The notes: generated by a model from the sequence alone, not told the origin. Shown: positions 11,501-22,304, counted from the stretch's first letter. The stretch is 64,000 nt of DNA from Entophlyctis helioformis (GCA_025526915.1 JAHLKH010000054.1:62001-126000); one strand, 5' to 3'. Translations and numbers: made by a program.

Positions 11501-11609
11501 GGCGTTTGTCAAGATCCAGCGTGATGTGGACAGACTTGTCAACCCTCAGCTTGCTGCGCAGGTCGAGCCGATGGATGGGAGCCAGGCGTCTGCGGTTGCG
11601 GCTGAGTGA
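8587..11609 (+). CDS. Atypical protein kinase (FunK1/Crinkler-like) with N-terminal globular domain
   Basis: Model: 8587-9103, 9175-10012, 10120-11609, about 947 residues once one surplus C near 9598 is discounted. The N-terminus is a Lys/Arg-rich, then Ala/Thr/Gln-rich leader. A compact segment (8881-9100; TVHLDGQLLADDDALSESYL) resembles a ubiquitin-fold header. A long helical middle follows. The C-terminal kinase domain has alpha-C-like REIRMTRMVQGHPNI, catalytic loop VVHCDISPNNIM (HCD for HRD), DFG in IMDFGNAALI and APE in FIAPEAV. The pattern is that of FunK1-type fungal kinases and kinase-tailed Crinkler effectors. Both introns have GT-AG ends and keep phase (Gly codons split). A glycine-rich loop is not obvious. 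Substrate unknown. Confidence 0.72.
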
Positions 11610-11772
11610 AACGCGAGGCTGAACAGCAGCAGCAGCAGCATTGCGCAGAGTGAATGAACGTGTTTGCACTTGATGATGATGACTGCGAGGCATGCCAGGC
11701 CGTTATGGCTGCAATCAAGACACAAATGACGACTGTGGCTGCAATGGTCTGACTGCTGTCTTGAATGCCTGC

Positions 11773-12459
11773 TCATTCTGGCTTGATCAGGCGGATCACT
11801 CCTGGGCCGCACAGGCAGTCGTGGTCAGGAACGAGTTCAGGAAGTGCGTGCAGCTCATGCACAGACGTCTGCTTGAACATGTGGCCCTCCTCGCTAATGA
11901 TCAGCTTGCATCCATTGGCATCCAGCTTGCTGGCCATCTGGATCACCTCGATGAGCAGCACGCACATTGCCCTCGACTTGGCCCATGAACAGCGGCACTG
12001 CGATCCTGGTCGAGTGGAACAGCAGCGAGATGCTCTGCAGGAACGCATGTGCATCTGTGGGATCTGCTTGTTGCCATGCTCTGGACGATGGCCATGTTGA
12101 GATGACCGATCCTGGTGCAGCCGTCCTTGTGTGTGAATGCACTTGTGATGAGCTGGACCTTGGACACGGCAGATGGGTCCAGCCAGCATGCAAGAGCAAG
12201 CCACGATGGGACGGCCAGCCACAGACAGCGGCATCATCGACAGCCTTGCTCAGTGCAGCGTTTGGGCCGGCAGGACGCCTGGTGTTGACAGCAACGGTGG
12301 ATATGTCGTTGGCTGGCTTGCACTGGGCGAGCAGAGCATGGCGGGAGAGGCAGCATAGTTGGTGACAGCCCGTATGCCGCCAGCCTTGGCAAGCAGGAGC
12401 TCATATCTGTTGTTGGCAGATGGCTTGATGGCCGAGGCATGCAGGAGGCAGGCGGGCAT
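11773..12459 (-). CDS. Unrecognised protein read in three frames
   Basis: The minus strand contains successive sense-looking segments: an N-terminal piece from ATG 12459 (NRYELLLAKAGGIRAVTNYA), a middle piece (KVQLITSAFTHKDGCTRIGH), a third (DAHAFLQSISLLFHSTRIAV) and a C-terminal piece (ASKLDANGCKLIISEEGHMF) ending with TGA at 11773-11775. Frame changes fall near 12250, 12060 and 11945, so indels or small introns are needed. No family is recognised with confidence. It converges on the kinase gene and overlaps the 5' end of the glycerate-kinase-like gene, so one of the two starts is wrong. Confidence 0.4.
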
Positions 12460-13696
12460 GGCTCAGCGGTTGGACGAGCAGTGCCGTGTGGTCTTCTGGC
12501 ACGCTGTTAGTGGCCATGATGGCGTAAGCAGTGGAGGCTGCCACTGGGGGCTGGTATCGCCGGGCTGGTCGTTGCAGGCTGCTCGCCTGGTGTTTGTGGC
12601 GGCTGGACAAGGCGAGCGAGCGACGAGCGACGCGACAGATCTGGCGATGCTTTTGCCGTGCGTGGTCACAGCCGATGACTGGCTGATGGCAACAGCAACA
12701 GCAGCGAGAGTGGCCGAGGCCGTGGTGGGCTGGCATGCGAGCCACAGGCACAGACACGCAGCAGACGCAGGCGAACAGAGGCGGCCGCTGGTGGTGGGCA
12801 TCTCGGGGCCGCAAGGAGCAGGCAAGACCACGCTCGTGCGGCAGCTGGTCGACGCACTGGGCCGCAACAGCAGCAGCAGCAGCCAGACGCCAGGGCAGAC
12901 CGCTGGGCAGACCGCTGGGCAGCCGCTGCGAGCCGTGGCGTGGAGTGCCGACGATGCGTATCTGCCGTTCGACCGCCAGCAGGCCGTGGCAGCCGCACAC
13001 GCAGACAACCCGCTGCTCGAGTACCGTGGCCTGCCCGGCACGCACGACAGCCGGCTGGTGACCGACACGCTGCAGCGGCTGGTGGCCGGCCGTCTGCCTG
13101 TGGTGCTGCCCTCATACGACAAGTCGCTGCGGGGCGGACGCGGCGACCGTGCGCCACCATCGCAGTGGCAGACGGTCGAGCAGCCGGTCGATGTCGTGCT
13201 GTTCGAGGGCTGGTTCCTGGGGTTCAGGCCGTGGACACCCGAGCAGACGGCGCAGCTGTTTGACAGGCATCAGCAGCACCTGCACGACGGTGCAGGCACA
13301 CTCGACCCGCCAGCAGCAATGCGATCCGTGTTCAAGTACACGCAGCACAACATCGCGCAGGTCATGGAGAGCCTGGCCGAGTACGAGCGGTCGTGGTATC
13401 CGCTGATGGATGCGTTTGTGCACATTGCAGCAGAGCAGACGGACGTCGTGTACGAGTGGCGGTGGGAGCAGGAGGAGTGCATGCGGCGAGACCGCGGCGA
13501 TGCGACACTTTGCCTGACACGATCGCAGGTCGTCGACTTTGTGGATCGCTTCTTTCCGCTGTACGAGCTGTGTCTGCCTCGGCTGCTGTCCAACGGCTTC
13601 TTTGAAGGCGGCGATGGCGATGGCACCAAGACAGGCTGCTGTCTGCAGCTGGTGATCAACAGACAGCGGCAGCTTGTGTCGTCATCAACAAAATGA
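12458..13696 (+). CDS. D-glycerate 3-kinase-like P-loop kinase (GLYK/Tda10 family)
   Basis: Single exon, 412 residues from ATG 12458 (ATG 12428 also possible). Walker A is GISGPQGAGKTTLV at about residue 115. The family signatures follow in order: RGLPGTHDSRLV, LPSYDKSLRGGRGDR, VVLFEGWFLGFRPW, EWRWEQEECM and VDFVDRFFPLYELCLPRL. Plant GLYK phosphorylates D-glycerate in photorespiration. The yeast member Tda10 is an ATP-binding protein of uncertain substrate, so the exact reaction here is inferred. The first ~110 residues are longer than in yeast and lack recognisable motifs; the true start could be later. It ends tail-to-tail with the ABCC transporter gene. Confidence 0.88.
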   Translation: MAQRLDEQCRVVFWHAVSGHDGVSSGGCHWGLVSPGWSLQAARLVFVAAGQGERATSDATDLAMLLPCVVTADDWLMATATAARVAEAVVGWHASHRHRHAADAGEQRRPLVVGISGPQGAGKTTLVRQLVDALGRNSSSSSQTPGQTAGQTAGQPLRAVAWSADDAYLPFDRQQAVAAAHADNPLLEYRGLPGTHDSRLVTDTLQRLVAGRLPVVLPSYDKSLRGGRGDRAPPSQWQTVEQPVDVVLFEGWFLGFRPWTPEQTAQLFDRHQQHLHDGAGTLDPPAAMRSVFKYTQHNIAQVMESLAEYERSWYPLMDAFVHIAAEQTDVVYEWRWEQEECMRRDRGDATLCLTRSQVVDFVDRFFPLYELCLPRLLSNGFFEGGDGDGTKTGCCLQLVINRQRQLVSSSTK

Positions 13697-13789
13697 ACAG
13701 GCTGCGCGAGTCTGGCTGGCTGTCGTGCTCAAGGGCAGCGGTGGCTGTTGCACAGGGATGTATTGATGGCTGACAGTCTGACAGACAGA

Positions 13790-16700
13790 TCACACCTGCG
13801 AAGCGTTGAAGTGGCCGCTGGCAATCTCGCGAATGACGGCAGCGTTGGCAGCACCAGTCGCATCCACAAGCTCGCCAAACACTGAGCCAGCCCGGCCGAG
13901 CAGCACATGCGGCGCATCAAACTCGGCAATCTCGCCCTGGTCAAGCACAAGCACGCGGTCAAACGCCGCAATCGTGTTGAGACGGTGCGCAATGCTCAGC
14001 ACCGTCGTGTCGGCAAACTGCGACCGGATCGACTCTTGGATGCGCTTGTCGGCCTCGGCATCCACCGACGCCGTCGCCTCGTCCATGATGAGCATTTTGG
14101 GCGCGCGAGAATGGCCTTGGCAAGACACAGCAGCTGGCGCTGGCCCATCGACAGGTTGGATCCGTTTTCCTCGATCGCCGCATCCAGCTTGTCCGTCTGC
14201 GCAGCCACGTAGTCCTTGAGACCCACGAGCGACAGCGACTCCCACAGCTGGTCGTCGGTGTATCCCGTCTGCAGCATGTCGAGGTTGGACCGCACACTTC
14301 CCTTGAACAGCACGGGCTCCTGCGGGATGATCTGCAGGCGAGAGCGCAGCGTCTTGAGACCGAGCGTCGCAATGTCGCGGCCGTCGATGGTGATGGATCC
14401 CTTGGATGCCTCCATGATGCGGAACAGGGCCGTCATGAGCGTGCTCTTGCCCGAGCCGGTGCGGCCGACAATGCCGACCTTTTCGCCAGGACGGATGTCG
14501 AGCGACAGGTTCTTGATGACGGCGTGGTCGGGACGCGAGTCGTAGCAGATCTGCAGGTCGCGGATGGCAAGTGCACCGGCAGTCGGCCACTCGTCCTTGG
14601 TCGCAGGGTCGTTGGGCAGCAGGCGAGGTGCCTCGGACGGCAGCTCGTTGGCATAGTGGTTGAGACGCTCGACGGCATTGAACGATGCCTCCACAATGCC
14701 ATAAATCTGCAAGACAGAGTTGAAGTTATCGCCAATCGTCATAATGCTAATGAGCGCAAGACCGACAGATCCGTTGCCGGTGATGACGCCGTTGGCAGCA
14801 AGGAGCAGCAGCACAAACATGATCGTCTGCGAGAGCAGTTGCAGACGCAGGCCGAGCCACGACTGTGCACTGGTCAGGATGAGAGTCGACTTGTTGGACA
14901 GATCCATCTTGGCATGCTGTCCAGCAATGAAGTTGGACTGTGCGCCGAATGCCGCAATCGTGGGGATGCCGTTGATCGTCTCGGAGAGGTGCGACACAAG
15001 TGGCGAGGCGAGGATGGACGACAGACGCTTCATCTCGCGGTACGAGCGGATGTAGAAGCGGAAGATCATGAAAGCCATAGCTGCAATCACCGCGAATTGG
15101 ACTGTTGGCGTAGGCAGGCGGTTAGAATGGCAGCAAGGACAGTCGCATCCAGACGAGACTTACTGATGAGGAGAGGAGACGAGTAGATGATAACCACGAG
15201 AGAAACAATGAACGCAGTCAGGTTGGCGGTAAAGTTGTCGAGCATCATGCCCATGACAAAGTCGAGTCTGCGGACATCGGTGGTCATGCGATTGATGATG
15301 CGGCCGATGGGCTGTGTGTCAAAGAACGACATGGGTGCGCGCATGAGACCAGCGAGAGCGCGATCGTGGAGCACGTTGCTTGCAACAAAGGCTCCAATGA
15401 AGAAGGACACACTCAAGAGGACTGCGGCAAGAGGATGCAAGGCATCACCAATGTCAGACAAACCAGACATGTGGTGGATTGGATGCGCATGGTGCACTTA
15501 CCTGTCACGAAAGCCTCGCTAGCTCCGATGCCAATGTAAAAGTTGCGGTACTGTTCCTGCGACCATCCCCATTTGTTGTCGGCCCAGATGGCAACTGAGA
15601 TGTTGACAAGCGTCGAAATGGCGGTGGTAAGGGTTGCCAACACGAGAACAAAGCCAAAGTACGGGTAGCCCACAGCGAGGAAGAAGGATCTGAAAGTTTC
15701 GAGCGTGACAGCACCCTGGAAGCAGATGTCACATGTCAGATCGGGTTGGCGCATGTACAGGATCAGCGTGCAATCATTTACCTCGCGACGGTCCTCTGCA
15801 ATGGCCTGCTGCTCTTCAAACTCCTTGACGGCCTTGACCACAACCTCGTCCTCGTCCTTCACAGCCTCGTCTCCATCGGCTTCCACGTCATCAAAGTGGT
15901 AGTCCTTCATGATGCCAGAGAGAGCGCTCTCAGGGACAGCCATGAGATCCTTGAACGTGCCCGTCTCGGCAACACGGCCATTGTCAAGCACGACGACAAA
16001 GTCGACCTTGGGAAGCAGGTGCAGCTGGTGCGTGACAAGCACGACCGTCTTGCTCTTGAGCGTGCCGCAGATGGCCTCGTCAAACACCTTCTTGCCGACG
16101 TGTGCATCGAGAGCAGCAATGGGATCGTCCAGCAGGTAGATGTCGGCGTCGCGGGCAATGGCACGAGCGAGTGCAACACGAGCCTTCTGGCCGCCAGACA
16201 GGTTGATGCCCTTGTCGCCAATCTGCGTGCCGAGACCGTTGGGGAGGATCTCGAGATCGTGCTCAAGACACGAGGCAGACACGGCCTTGGCGATGTTGGG
16301 ACGCACAGACTCGTCGCTGAACACAATGTTCTCCTCGATGGTGCCGGTCAGGATCCACGGCTCCTGAGCGCAGTAGGCGATGGATCCAAAGACGGACGAC
16401 GAGCCGGCCGTCTTGCGCATGCCGCCAATGACAGCAGACAGGAACGACGACTTGCCAGATCCAACAGAGCCGACAACAGCAACGAGCGAGCCGCGCGGGA
16501 TGGACAGGTTGACGTCCTCGAGCTTGAACGGCTCCTGCTCCTTGGTCTTGTCGTCTTCATCGTCGTCGTGGTCGTCGTCGTCGTTTTTCTCAACCTGCTC
16601 CCAGGTAAACGACGCGCCGTCCAACTGGATGGCCGAGTCGTCCTTGGACGCGTTCTTGGCGAGCATCGCAGTCGTCTCGCCAGCTCTCGCCTCTTCGGCA

Positions 16701-18158
16701 AGAAGCAAGTTGCTGAGACGCCTGTACGAGACGCCAAACTCGATGACATCACTAAAGTTACTGCCGATGTTTCCAGAAGGGCCAATCAGTGCTTGGAGAA
16801 GGCCAAGGATGAGGAAGGGCGAGCCGTCTGTCATGGATCCGCCAAACGCCGTGTACGAGATGAACGTGATCGCAGGTAGACTCGCCTGCTGGATCGCGAG
16901 CGACGCTGTAAACAACAGGCGCTGTGTGAGCCAATGCCGTCGGTCGAGGTCAGGATGGACGCAAGGCACATACCAAAGATAAGGATGTTGCTCGCAACAA
17001 GTTTGCGAAGACCGACAATCTGCTCAGCGCGAGCACTAGAGATGGACTTGAGGAACATGTCTTCAGCGGCTTGGTACTTGATGATCTTGATGCCGTACAG
17101 GAACTCGCGCAGACGCTTGGTGCGCTTGTCCAGACCAACCATGACAGCGCCATACGCGCTGGAGACGAGCGGTCCCAGAGCAAACTGGAAGAACGTCAGA
17201 GCGAGGTAGACGCCGGCAGAGATCCAGATGGCATAGCCCAGAACGCGAGCAAGGAAGTAGATTGCAAAGGCAATCTGGACAGAGTTCATGACGAGCTCGA
17301 GGACGCTGTTGCCAATGCCGGTAACAGCCGCAATGTCCGAGCCGAGAATCGAGTTGATCATGCCAGCGGTGAACGTCTTGCGAGCCTTGGGCGACAGACG
17401 CAGAGCCTTGACGTAGACGGCGTTGGTGGTGACTGATCGCAGGTGCATCTCGATATTGAGCCTCAAGGCGCTGGACGAGTACTTTGCGGCAAACGTGACA
17501 AACTGTCCGCTGAAGTAGAGAGCGATCAGGGCATAGACATTGCGGATGATCAGGCCAGGCGAGTCCGGGCCGTCAGCCAGAATCTGCAGGATCTGCGGGA
17601 TGAGCAGAGGCATGCCGATGCTGGAGGCAACCGGGATCGCTCGCAGCAGGAAGTCGAGGAGGCTGTGATGACGTTAGTCGTGTGACTCGTCAAGAGGCGC
17701 AAGTACTTTGCAACGGCAGAACATTGAGGACGTACTAGTACGGCAGGAAATGCGAGACCAGTGCGCCAGCAAGCGACGGCTGCTTGGTACGAGTTGGACT
17801 GGCTCTGTGCAGGTAGAAGTTGAACCAGAAGTCGTCCATGATGTGCTGGGCAGCAACAGACTTGTCATTGTCGCTCAGGTCGGGCAGGTCCTTCAAGCGA
17901 ATGTCAGCCTCAACGGCGGCTGGTGCACAAGGACGTTCAAGGTACCTCTTGCTGCAGTGGCTTGTTGAAGCCACGGCGGAGGACGGGGTTCAGCCATGAG
18001 AAGGTGACGAACGAGTAAGCGTTGCGACTGATCTGGCCAGCAGGTGCACTGGCACTCGACGACTTGAGGGTGGCGTTTTTCGTCATGTCGCTGAATCGTC
18101 GCTGAATCGGCTGATTGGGAAAGTTGCGAGCAAGCGGCTTTTTAATCTTATCTTGCAT
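13790..18158 (-). CDS. ABCC/MRP-type full ABC transporter
   Basis: Exons: 18158-17946, 17908-17736, 17662-16974, 16905-15782, 15715-15502, 15421-15164, 15101-13790. Phases agree at every join and give about 1327 residues, normal for ABCC. Order is TMD1, NBD1 (Walker A GSVGSGKSS, signature LSGGQKARVALA, Walker B YLLDDP with Asp where Glu is usual, as in the degenerate site of MRPs), an acidic linker, TMD2, then NBD2 (GRTGSGKST, LSMGQRQLL, LIMDEATASVD). One base appears missing at about 14100 (CCAAAATG), just before Walker B of NBD2. It would truncate the protein if real. The first intron is only 37 nt. Likely exports conjugated or amphipathic compounds at the plasma or vacuolar membrane. The ABCG gene follows upstream on the same strand. 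Confidence 0.93.
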
Positions 18159-18318
18159 GAGGACTCGACTGACACACAAGACAAGACGTGAAGCTGGACA
18201 CTTGGGCAGTCGCTGACGCTCACTGCTGCGTGGCTCGGTGTGATGGCTTGTGTCTCAACAGGACGCTTGTACGGCGGTGATGCACAACGTTCATTGGAAT
18301 AATCAAAGGACAGATGCG

Positions 18319-20403
18319 CTACTTGAGACGCATCAGGGGTTTGCTGGTGCGCTGGAACATGATGTATCCAAGCACAAGGAAGCAGGCTGCAATGCCAAGG
18401 TTCTGCGCAACGCTCGCCCACAGCGACGGCGATCCGAGAGCGAGCGTGTCAATGACCTGCTGGCCGTCACGGAAGCAGACGGCATTGGGGTTGGGACACT
18501 CGAGCGTGCGGCCAAGAAACTCGTTCTGTGCGAGCGCCTTGTTGCTGATCGCGATGATCGAGACATACTGGATCCATCTGAACACAACGGGCGTGGAGTC
18601 GAGCGACACGAGAGGGCCGCCAAAGAGCAGCATGACGACAATGATGAGCGGCGCCAAGATCTGGCCAATCTTGATATCGCGCACGGTTGAGCCGATGAGC
18701 AGACCGAGCGCGTTGGCTGCATTGGCATGCACAATCAGAATGAGCACAAAGGTGCCGTATCTGCCGCCGTCGTCGCTGCGGAGTCCGATCATCCAGTACA
18801 CGGGGATGGCGAGGATGAGTGCCGTGGCAAGCACGAGCGGCAGGGTCGAGATCCACTTGGCGATGTAGGCCGATGCCGCGCGGTATGTGCCGGCTGCACG
18901 CTCGCGCTTGATGATATGGCGCTCGAGAGGGAAGGAGGCAAGAGTCGGGAGCACGATGGAAAAGGTCATGTTGATGCACATGAAGAACAGCACGCCGATC
19001 TTGTTCTGTGTGCCGGCATAGTCGTTACTTGACTTGTAGAAGATGAAGCCAAGAAGGAGCTGTCGGTGTTGGATGGATGTGATTGAGGATCATGAGTGGT
19101 CAGCAGGCGGTCTGGTTGGTGGGTTGGGCAACAGCGCCGTTCATGCACATACCATGATGATGACTGCCTGCACAAGTGTCGCGATGAAAGTCGGGATATC
19201 GCGGACAACGTCAATCATGTTGCGTCTGAGCAGGACGATGAACTCGGCTGTGAACGATGTGCTGAAAGTGCCCATCGTGGACGAGTCGGAGGCAGCCAGC
19301 GAAGGCGTGGCCGTTCTCACTGAGCCGTTAGGCGTGAGAGTGCCGCTGCTTTCGATCTTGAGCCACGCCGCATGGAACATCTCGATACGGGCAAGCGACT
19401 CTTCGCGCAGCTTATCGGTGCGCTGGTCGAGCGTCGTGATGTCGAGGAAGAAGTCGGACGGGTTGGTCTTGTCTGGCAGCGTGTATCCGAGCGACTCAAA
19501 GTGTGCAAGCGCGTCGCGGGTCGGGCCGAGCCACAGCGTGCGGCCAGCACTGAGCAGCACGACCTTGTCGAACAGATCGAGAATGTCCGTGCGTGGCTGG
19601 TGGATGGTCATGAGCACGATCTTGTTCTGCTTGACGGCCAGTCGCTTGATGGTGTCGATGATGTTGAATGCCGTGAAGGCGTCCAGACCCGACGTCGGCT
19701 CGTCCAGGAACAGGATCTGCGGGTCGGTGACCATCTCGATGCCGATCGACACACGCTTGCGCTCGCCTCCCGAGATGCCGCGGTTCTCAGCGTCGCCGAT
19801 GCGGGTGCTGCGGCAGTTGTTGAGCCGAGGTCCATGATGATGTCGTTGACGCGGCGGGTCTTCTCGGCCGTTGGCATGGACTCGGGCAGACGCAGCATGG
19901 CCGAGTACGTGAGCGTCTCTTCGACCGAGAGCGTCTTGAACATGAGATCGTCCTGCTCGACGTATGCGCACTGCGACTGCCAGGTGGACGGGTTGCGTGG
20001 CGAGCCGTTGACAAGCACGTCGCCAGACAGATCGCCAGGACCGATGCGGCCGGCAAGGACGTTGAGCAGCGTGGACTTGCCGGCGCCTGATGGATGAGCG
20101 ATGGATGAAGCAGGGCAGAGTGTCAGACACAAAGGGCAATATCCCAATGCCAGAGGCGAACGACGATGTGAATGCGAATGAGCATGGCGGGGACTTGCCT
20201 GAGCCGCCCATGATGGCGACGACCTCGCCAGCCTGGACAGATCCGTTCATGCTGTGCAGCAGCTGGCGCTGCTTCTTGCCGGCGACCTCGACGCTCAGCG
20301 CGACATCACGCCACTCGAGAGAAAGCGAGGCGTTCTTGGTGTAGTCGACGGACTTTGCCGCATCGGGGACGACGATCACAGCGGTGTCTTTGGAAGTGCT
20401 CAT
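18319..20403 (-). CDS. ABCG/WHITE-type half ABC transporter
   Basis: Exons: 20403-20199, 20086-19153, 19059-18319, about 626 residues with one base restored. The NBD comes first: Walker A GGSGAGKSTL is split by intron 1, then ISGGERKRVSIG, Walker B ILFLDEPTSGLD and H-loop MTIHQP. The six-helix TMD follows (for example FFMCINMTFSIVLPTLASF, ILAPLIIVVMLLFGG). Intron 1 (20198-20087) starts GCAAGT and ends CAG: a GC-AG intron. One base is missing near 19829 (GACCTCGGCTCAAC), just before the signature motif. Half-transporters of this type act as dimers exporting lipids, sterols or pigments; the substrate is not predictable. It shares its upstream region with the DUF952-GNAT gene. Confidence 0.93.
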
Positions 20404-20720
20404 TGGGAGTGTCTTATCGGATGCTGATGGGGGCTGTCGTAGCCTGGATGTCGCCGCTTCTTATACTTGGACGCACCGGTGGCCGCGGCACCCTCGGGCG
20501 ACTTGGCCGCGGCCACTGCCGTCCAACACGGCCGCCACGGCGCGGTTGGCCGCGGCCACATTGGCGGCTGAAACATGCCGCGGCCACATTGCCACGTTGG
20601 ATGGACGCAACCGGCCGCGGGATGGCGTGGCACGGCACCTGCCGTCTGGCATGGCCCAGGTGCGATCCGTGTGCGATCTGTGTGCGATCGCAGCCTTGCC
20701 TGCACAACACCAACCGACAC
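20404..20720. promoter_or_regulatory. Divergent promoter with repeated CCGCGG palindromes
   Basis: The 317-bp gap separates the ABCG start (minus) from the DUF952-GNAT start (plus). It holds at least five copies of a GGCCGCGG/CCGCGGCC core (about 20480, 20505, 20547, 20578, 20611), including full TGGCCGCGGCCA palindromes, two of them extended to CCGCGGCCACATTG. Such a cluster looks like binding sites for a dimeric regulator. That reading is inference. Confidence 0.55.
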
Positions 20721-22304
20721 ATGCCTGCACCCGAGTTTGGCTACAAGATCCTGACGGTCGCCGAGTACGACGGCATCAAGCACCTCATTCCATCGGCCGT
20801 CGGAGGTGCTGGCCCATCGCCGCCGCCGCCCACGACCGCCAAGTGGCAGGGCACGGCCCTCGACGTCTCGGACGGCTTCATGCACCTGTCGACGGCCCCG
20901 CAGTCGCTGGTCGTCGCCAACCGCTTCTTTGGCTCGCAGACGACGCTCGTCGTGCTCGAGATCCCGCTCGCCCGAGTGGCAGCGTCGGTGCGGTGGGAGG
21001 ACCCGGCATCGCCCGACATGTCGATGCGTGCACAGGAGCAGGCGGAGATGGCCGCCCTGCGTGCCGAGCATGCGGCCAAGGTCGCCAAGGGCACTGCGTT
21101 TGAGGATGCGCCGCTCGGCTTCCCGCACATCTACGGCGGGCTCGACCTGGCCGTCGTTGGCCGCGTCGTGACGGCGCACCGGGCGGCCGGCGAGGCGTGG
21201 ACGGCGGCGTGGCTGCCCGTGACTGCAATGAACGCTGCATCGAGATCGTACGGCGTTGTGCATGTGTCCGGTGCGGGCCGCGGGCGGGGCGGGGCCGACG
21301 GCTTCCTTGACCACTGCGCGCGGGTGTTTGCCGGCGTGCCCCGTGCGCTGTTCGCCGACCACTGGCACTTGGACCCGCTGCGCGATCCCTGCGGCGTGCT
21401 GCTGGCGATGGATTCGGGCCAGTCGGCTGTTGCGGCATCGGTGCGTGTGTACAGCCGGTCCATGGCTGTTGGTGCCTATGGGCATGTGGCCGTTGGTGCG
21501 GTCGGCGACGTGGGCACGGCTCCTGAGCATCGCAGGCGTGGGCTGGCGGCCATGCTCATGGACAAGTCGATCGAGTACATGGCGAGCCGGCAGATGCACG
21601 TGGGCTTCCTTCACACCAACCCGGCATCGCCTGCATTCAGCTTGTATCTGTCGCGAGGCTGGGTGCCGTGGCCGCTGCTGCAGTCGACATGGACGGGCGT
21701 GATCACCCACACGCCCACCGCGTCAGTCGCCGTCCAGCTGCGCGACGACGTGCAGATGGCGCAGTGGATGCACGCGCTGTATGCCACATATGCGAGCAAC
21801 AAAGTCGGGCTGTTCCAGAGACCAGGCGCCGAGTACTGGACACAATGGATCGGCAGCCGCACTGACCCGCGGTACCGCCTCGTTGTGCGCGCATCCACTG
21901 ACCACAGCGCGTATGTGATTCTTCAGCAGCCCATCAACAACCCTCGCACGCTGTTCCTGTGCGAAGTGGTCAGCGACTCTGTCCAAGTCTCAGCGCGGCT
22001 TCTTGCAGACGCCGTCGCGGATCTGGGCTTGCTCGGCAGTGACAGCGTATCCATATCATTCGCAACGGGGTTGGTGAGCGGCTCTGAGCTAGACGCGTTT
22101 GGCTCGGCGCTTGGTGTCGGGACCCTTGCCACCACCGGCGACAAGGGATGGATGGTGCGGCTTGTGTCTCCATTCAGCATCACGCATCCGAGTACGCAGA
22201 GCGTCGTCTCGATTGGCAGCGAGCAACAGTTTATCGACTGGGCAGAGAGAGCCGCGCAGGACGGCGGACACGTCCCGCTCTTTCTGCGCACAGACAAGTT
22301 CTGA
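20721..22304 (+). CDS. DUF952 domain fused to GNAT acetyltransferase
   Basis: ATG 20721, single exon, 527 residues. Residues about 5-165 match the DUF952 fold (YKILTVAEYDGI, then SDGFMHLSTAPQSLVVANRF, then LVVLEIPLARV, and LGFPHIYGGLDLAVVGRVV). This is usually a stand-alone protein of about 110 residues with a conserved FxHLS motif. Residues about 175-330 contain a GNAT acetyl-CoA site: a beta-4 strand, then DVGTAPEHRRRGLAAMLMDK with the RRRGLA pyrophosphate loop, and a C-terminal strand NPASPAFSLYLSRGWVPW. A further ~190 residues may be a second, degenerate GNAT-like half. The in-frame extension upstream of 20721 lies in the repeat-rich promoter and is rejected. Substrate unknown. Confidence 0.85.
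   Translation: MPAPEFGYKILTVAEYDGIKHLIPSAVGGAGPSPPPPTTAKWQGTALDVSDGFMHLSTAPQSLVVANRFFGSQTTLVVLEIPLARVAASVRWEDPASPDMSMRAQEQAEMAALRAEHAAKVAKGTAFEDAPLGFPHIYGGLDLAVVGRVVTAHRAAGEAWTAAWLPVTAMNAASRSYGVVHVSGAGRGRGGADGFLDHCARVFAGVPRALFADHWHLDPLRDPCGVLLAMDSGQSAVAASVRVYSRSMAVGAYGHVAVGAVGDVGTAPEHRRRGLAAMLMDKSIEYMASRQMHVGFLHTNPASPAFSLYLSRGWVPWPLLQSTWTGVITHTPTASVAVQLRDDVQMAQWMHALYATYASNKVGLFQRPGAEYWTQWIGSRTDPRYRLVVRASTDHSAYVILQQPINNPRTLFLCEVVSDSVQVSARLLADAVADLGLLGSDSVSISFATGLVSGSELDAFGSALGVGTLATTGDKGWMVRLVSPFSITHPSTQSVVSIGSEQQFIDWAERAAQDGGHVPLFLRTDKF

Noticed and set aside
15746..16879. 377-residue plus-strand ORF
   Set aside because: Exactly antisense to the NBD1 region of the ABCC transporter, which is strongly supported by motifs.
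20355..20720. N-terminal extension of the DUF952-GNAT protein
   Set aside because: Lies in the palindrome-rich divergent promoter; the family-like sequence begins immediately after ATG 20721.
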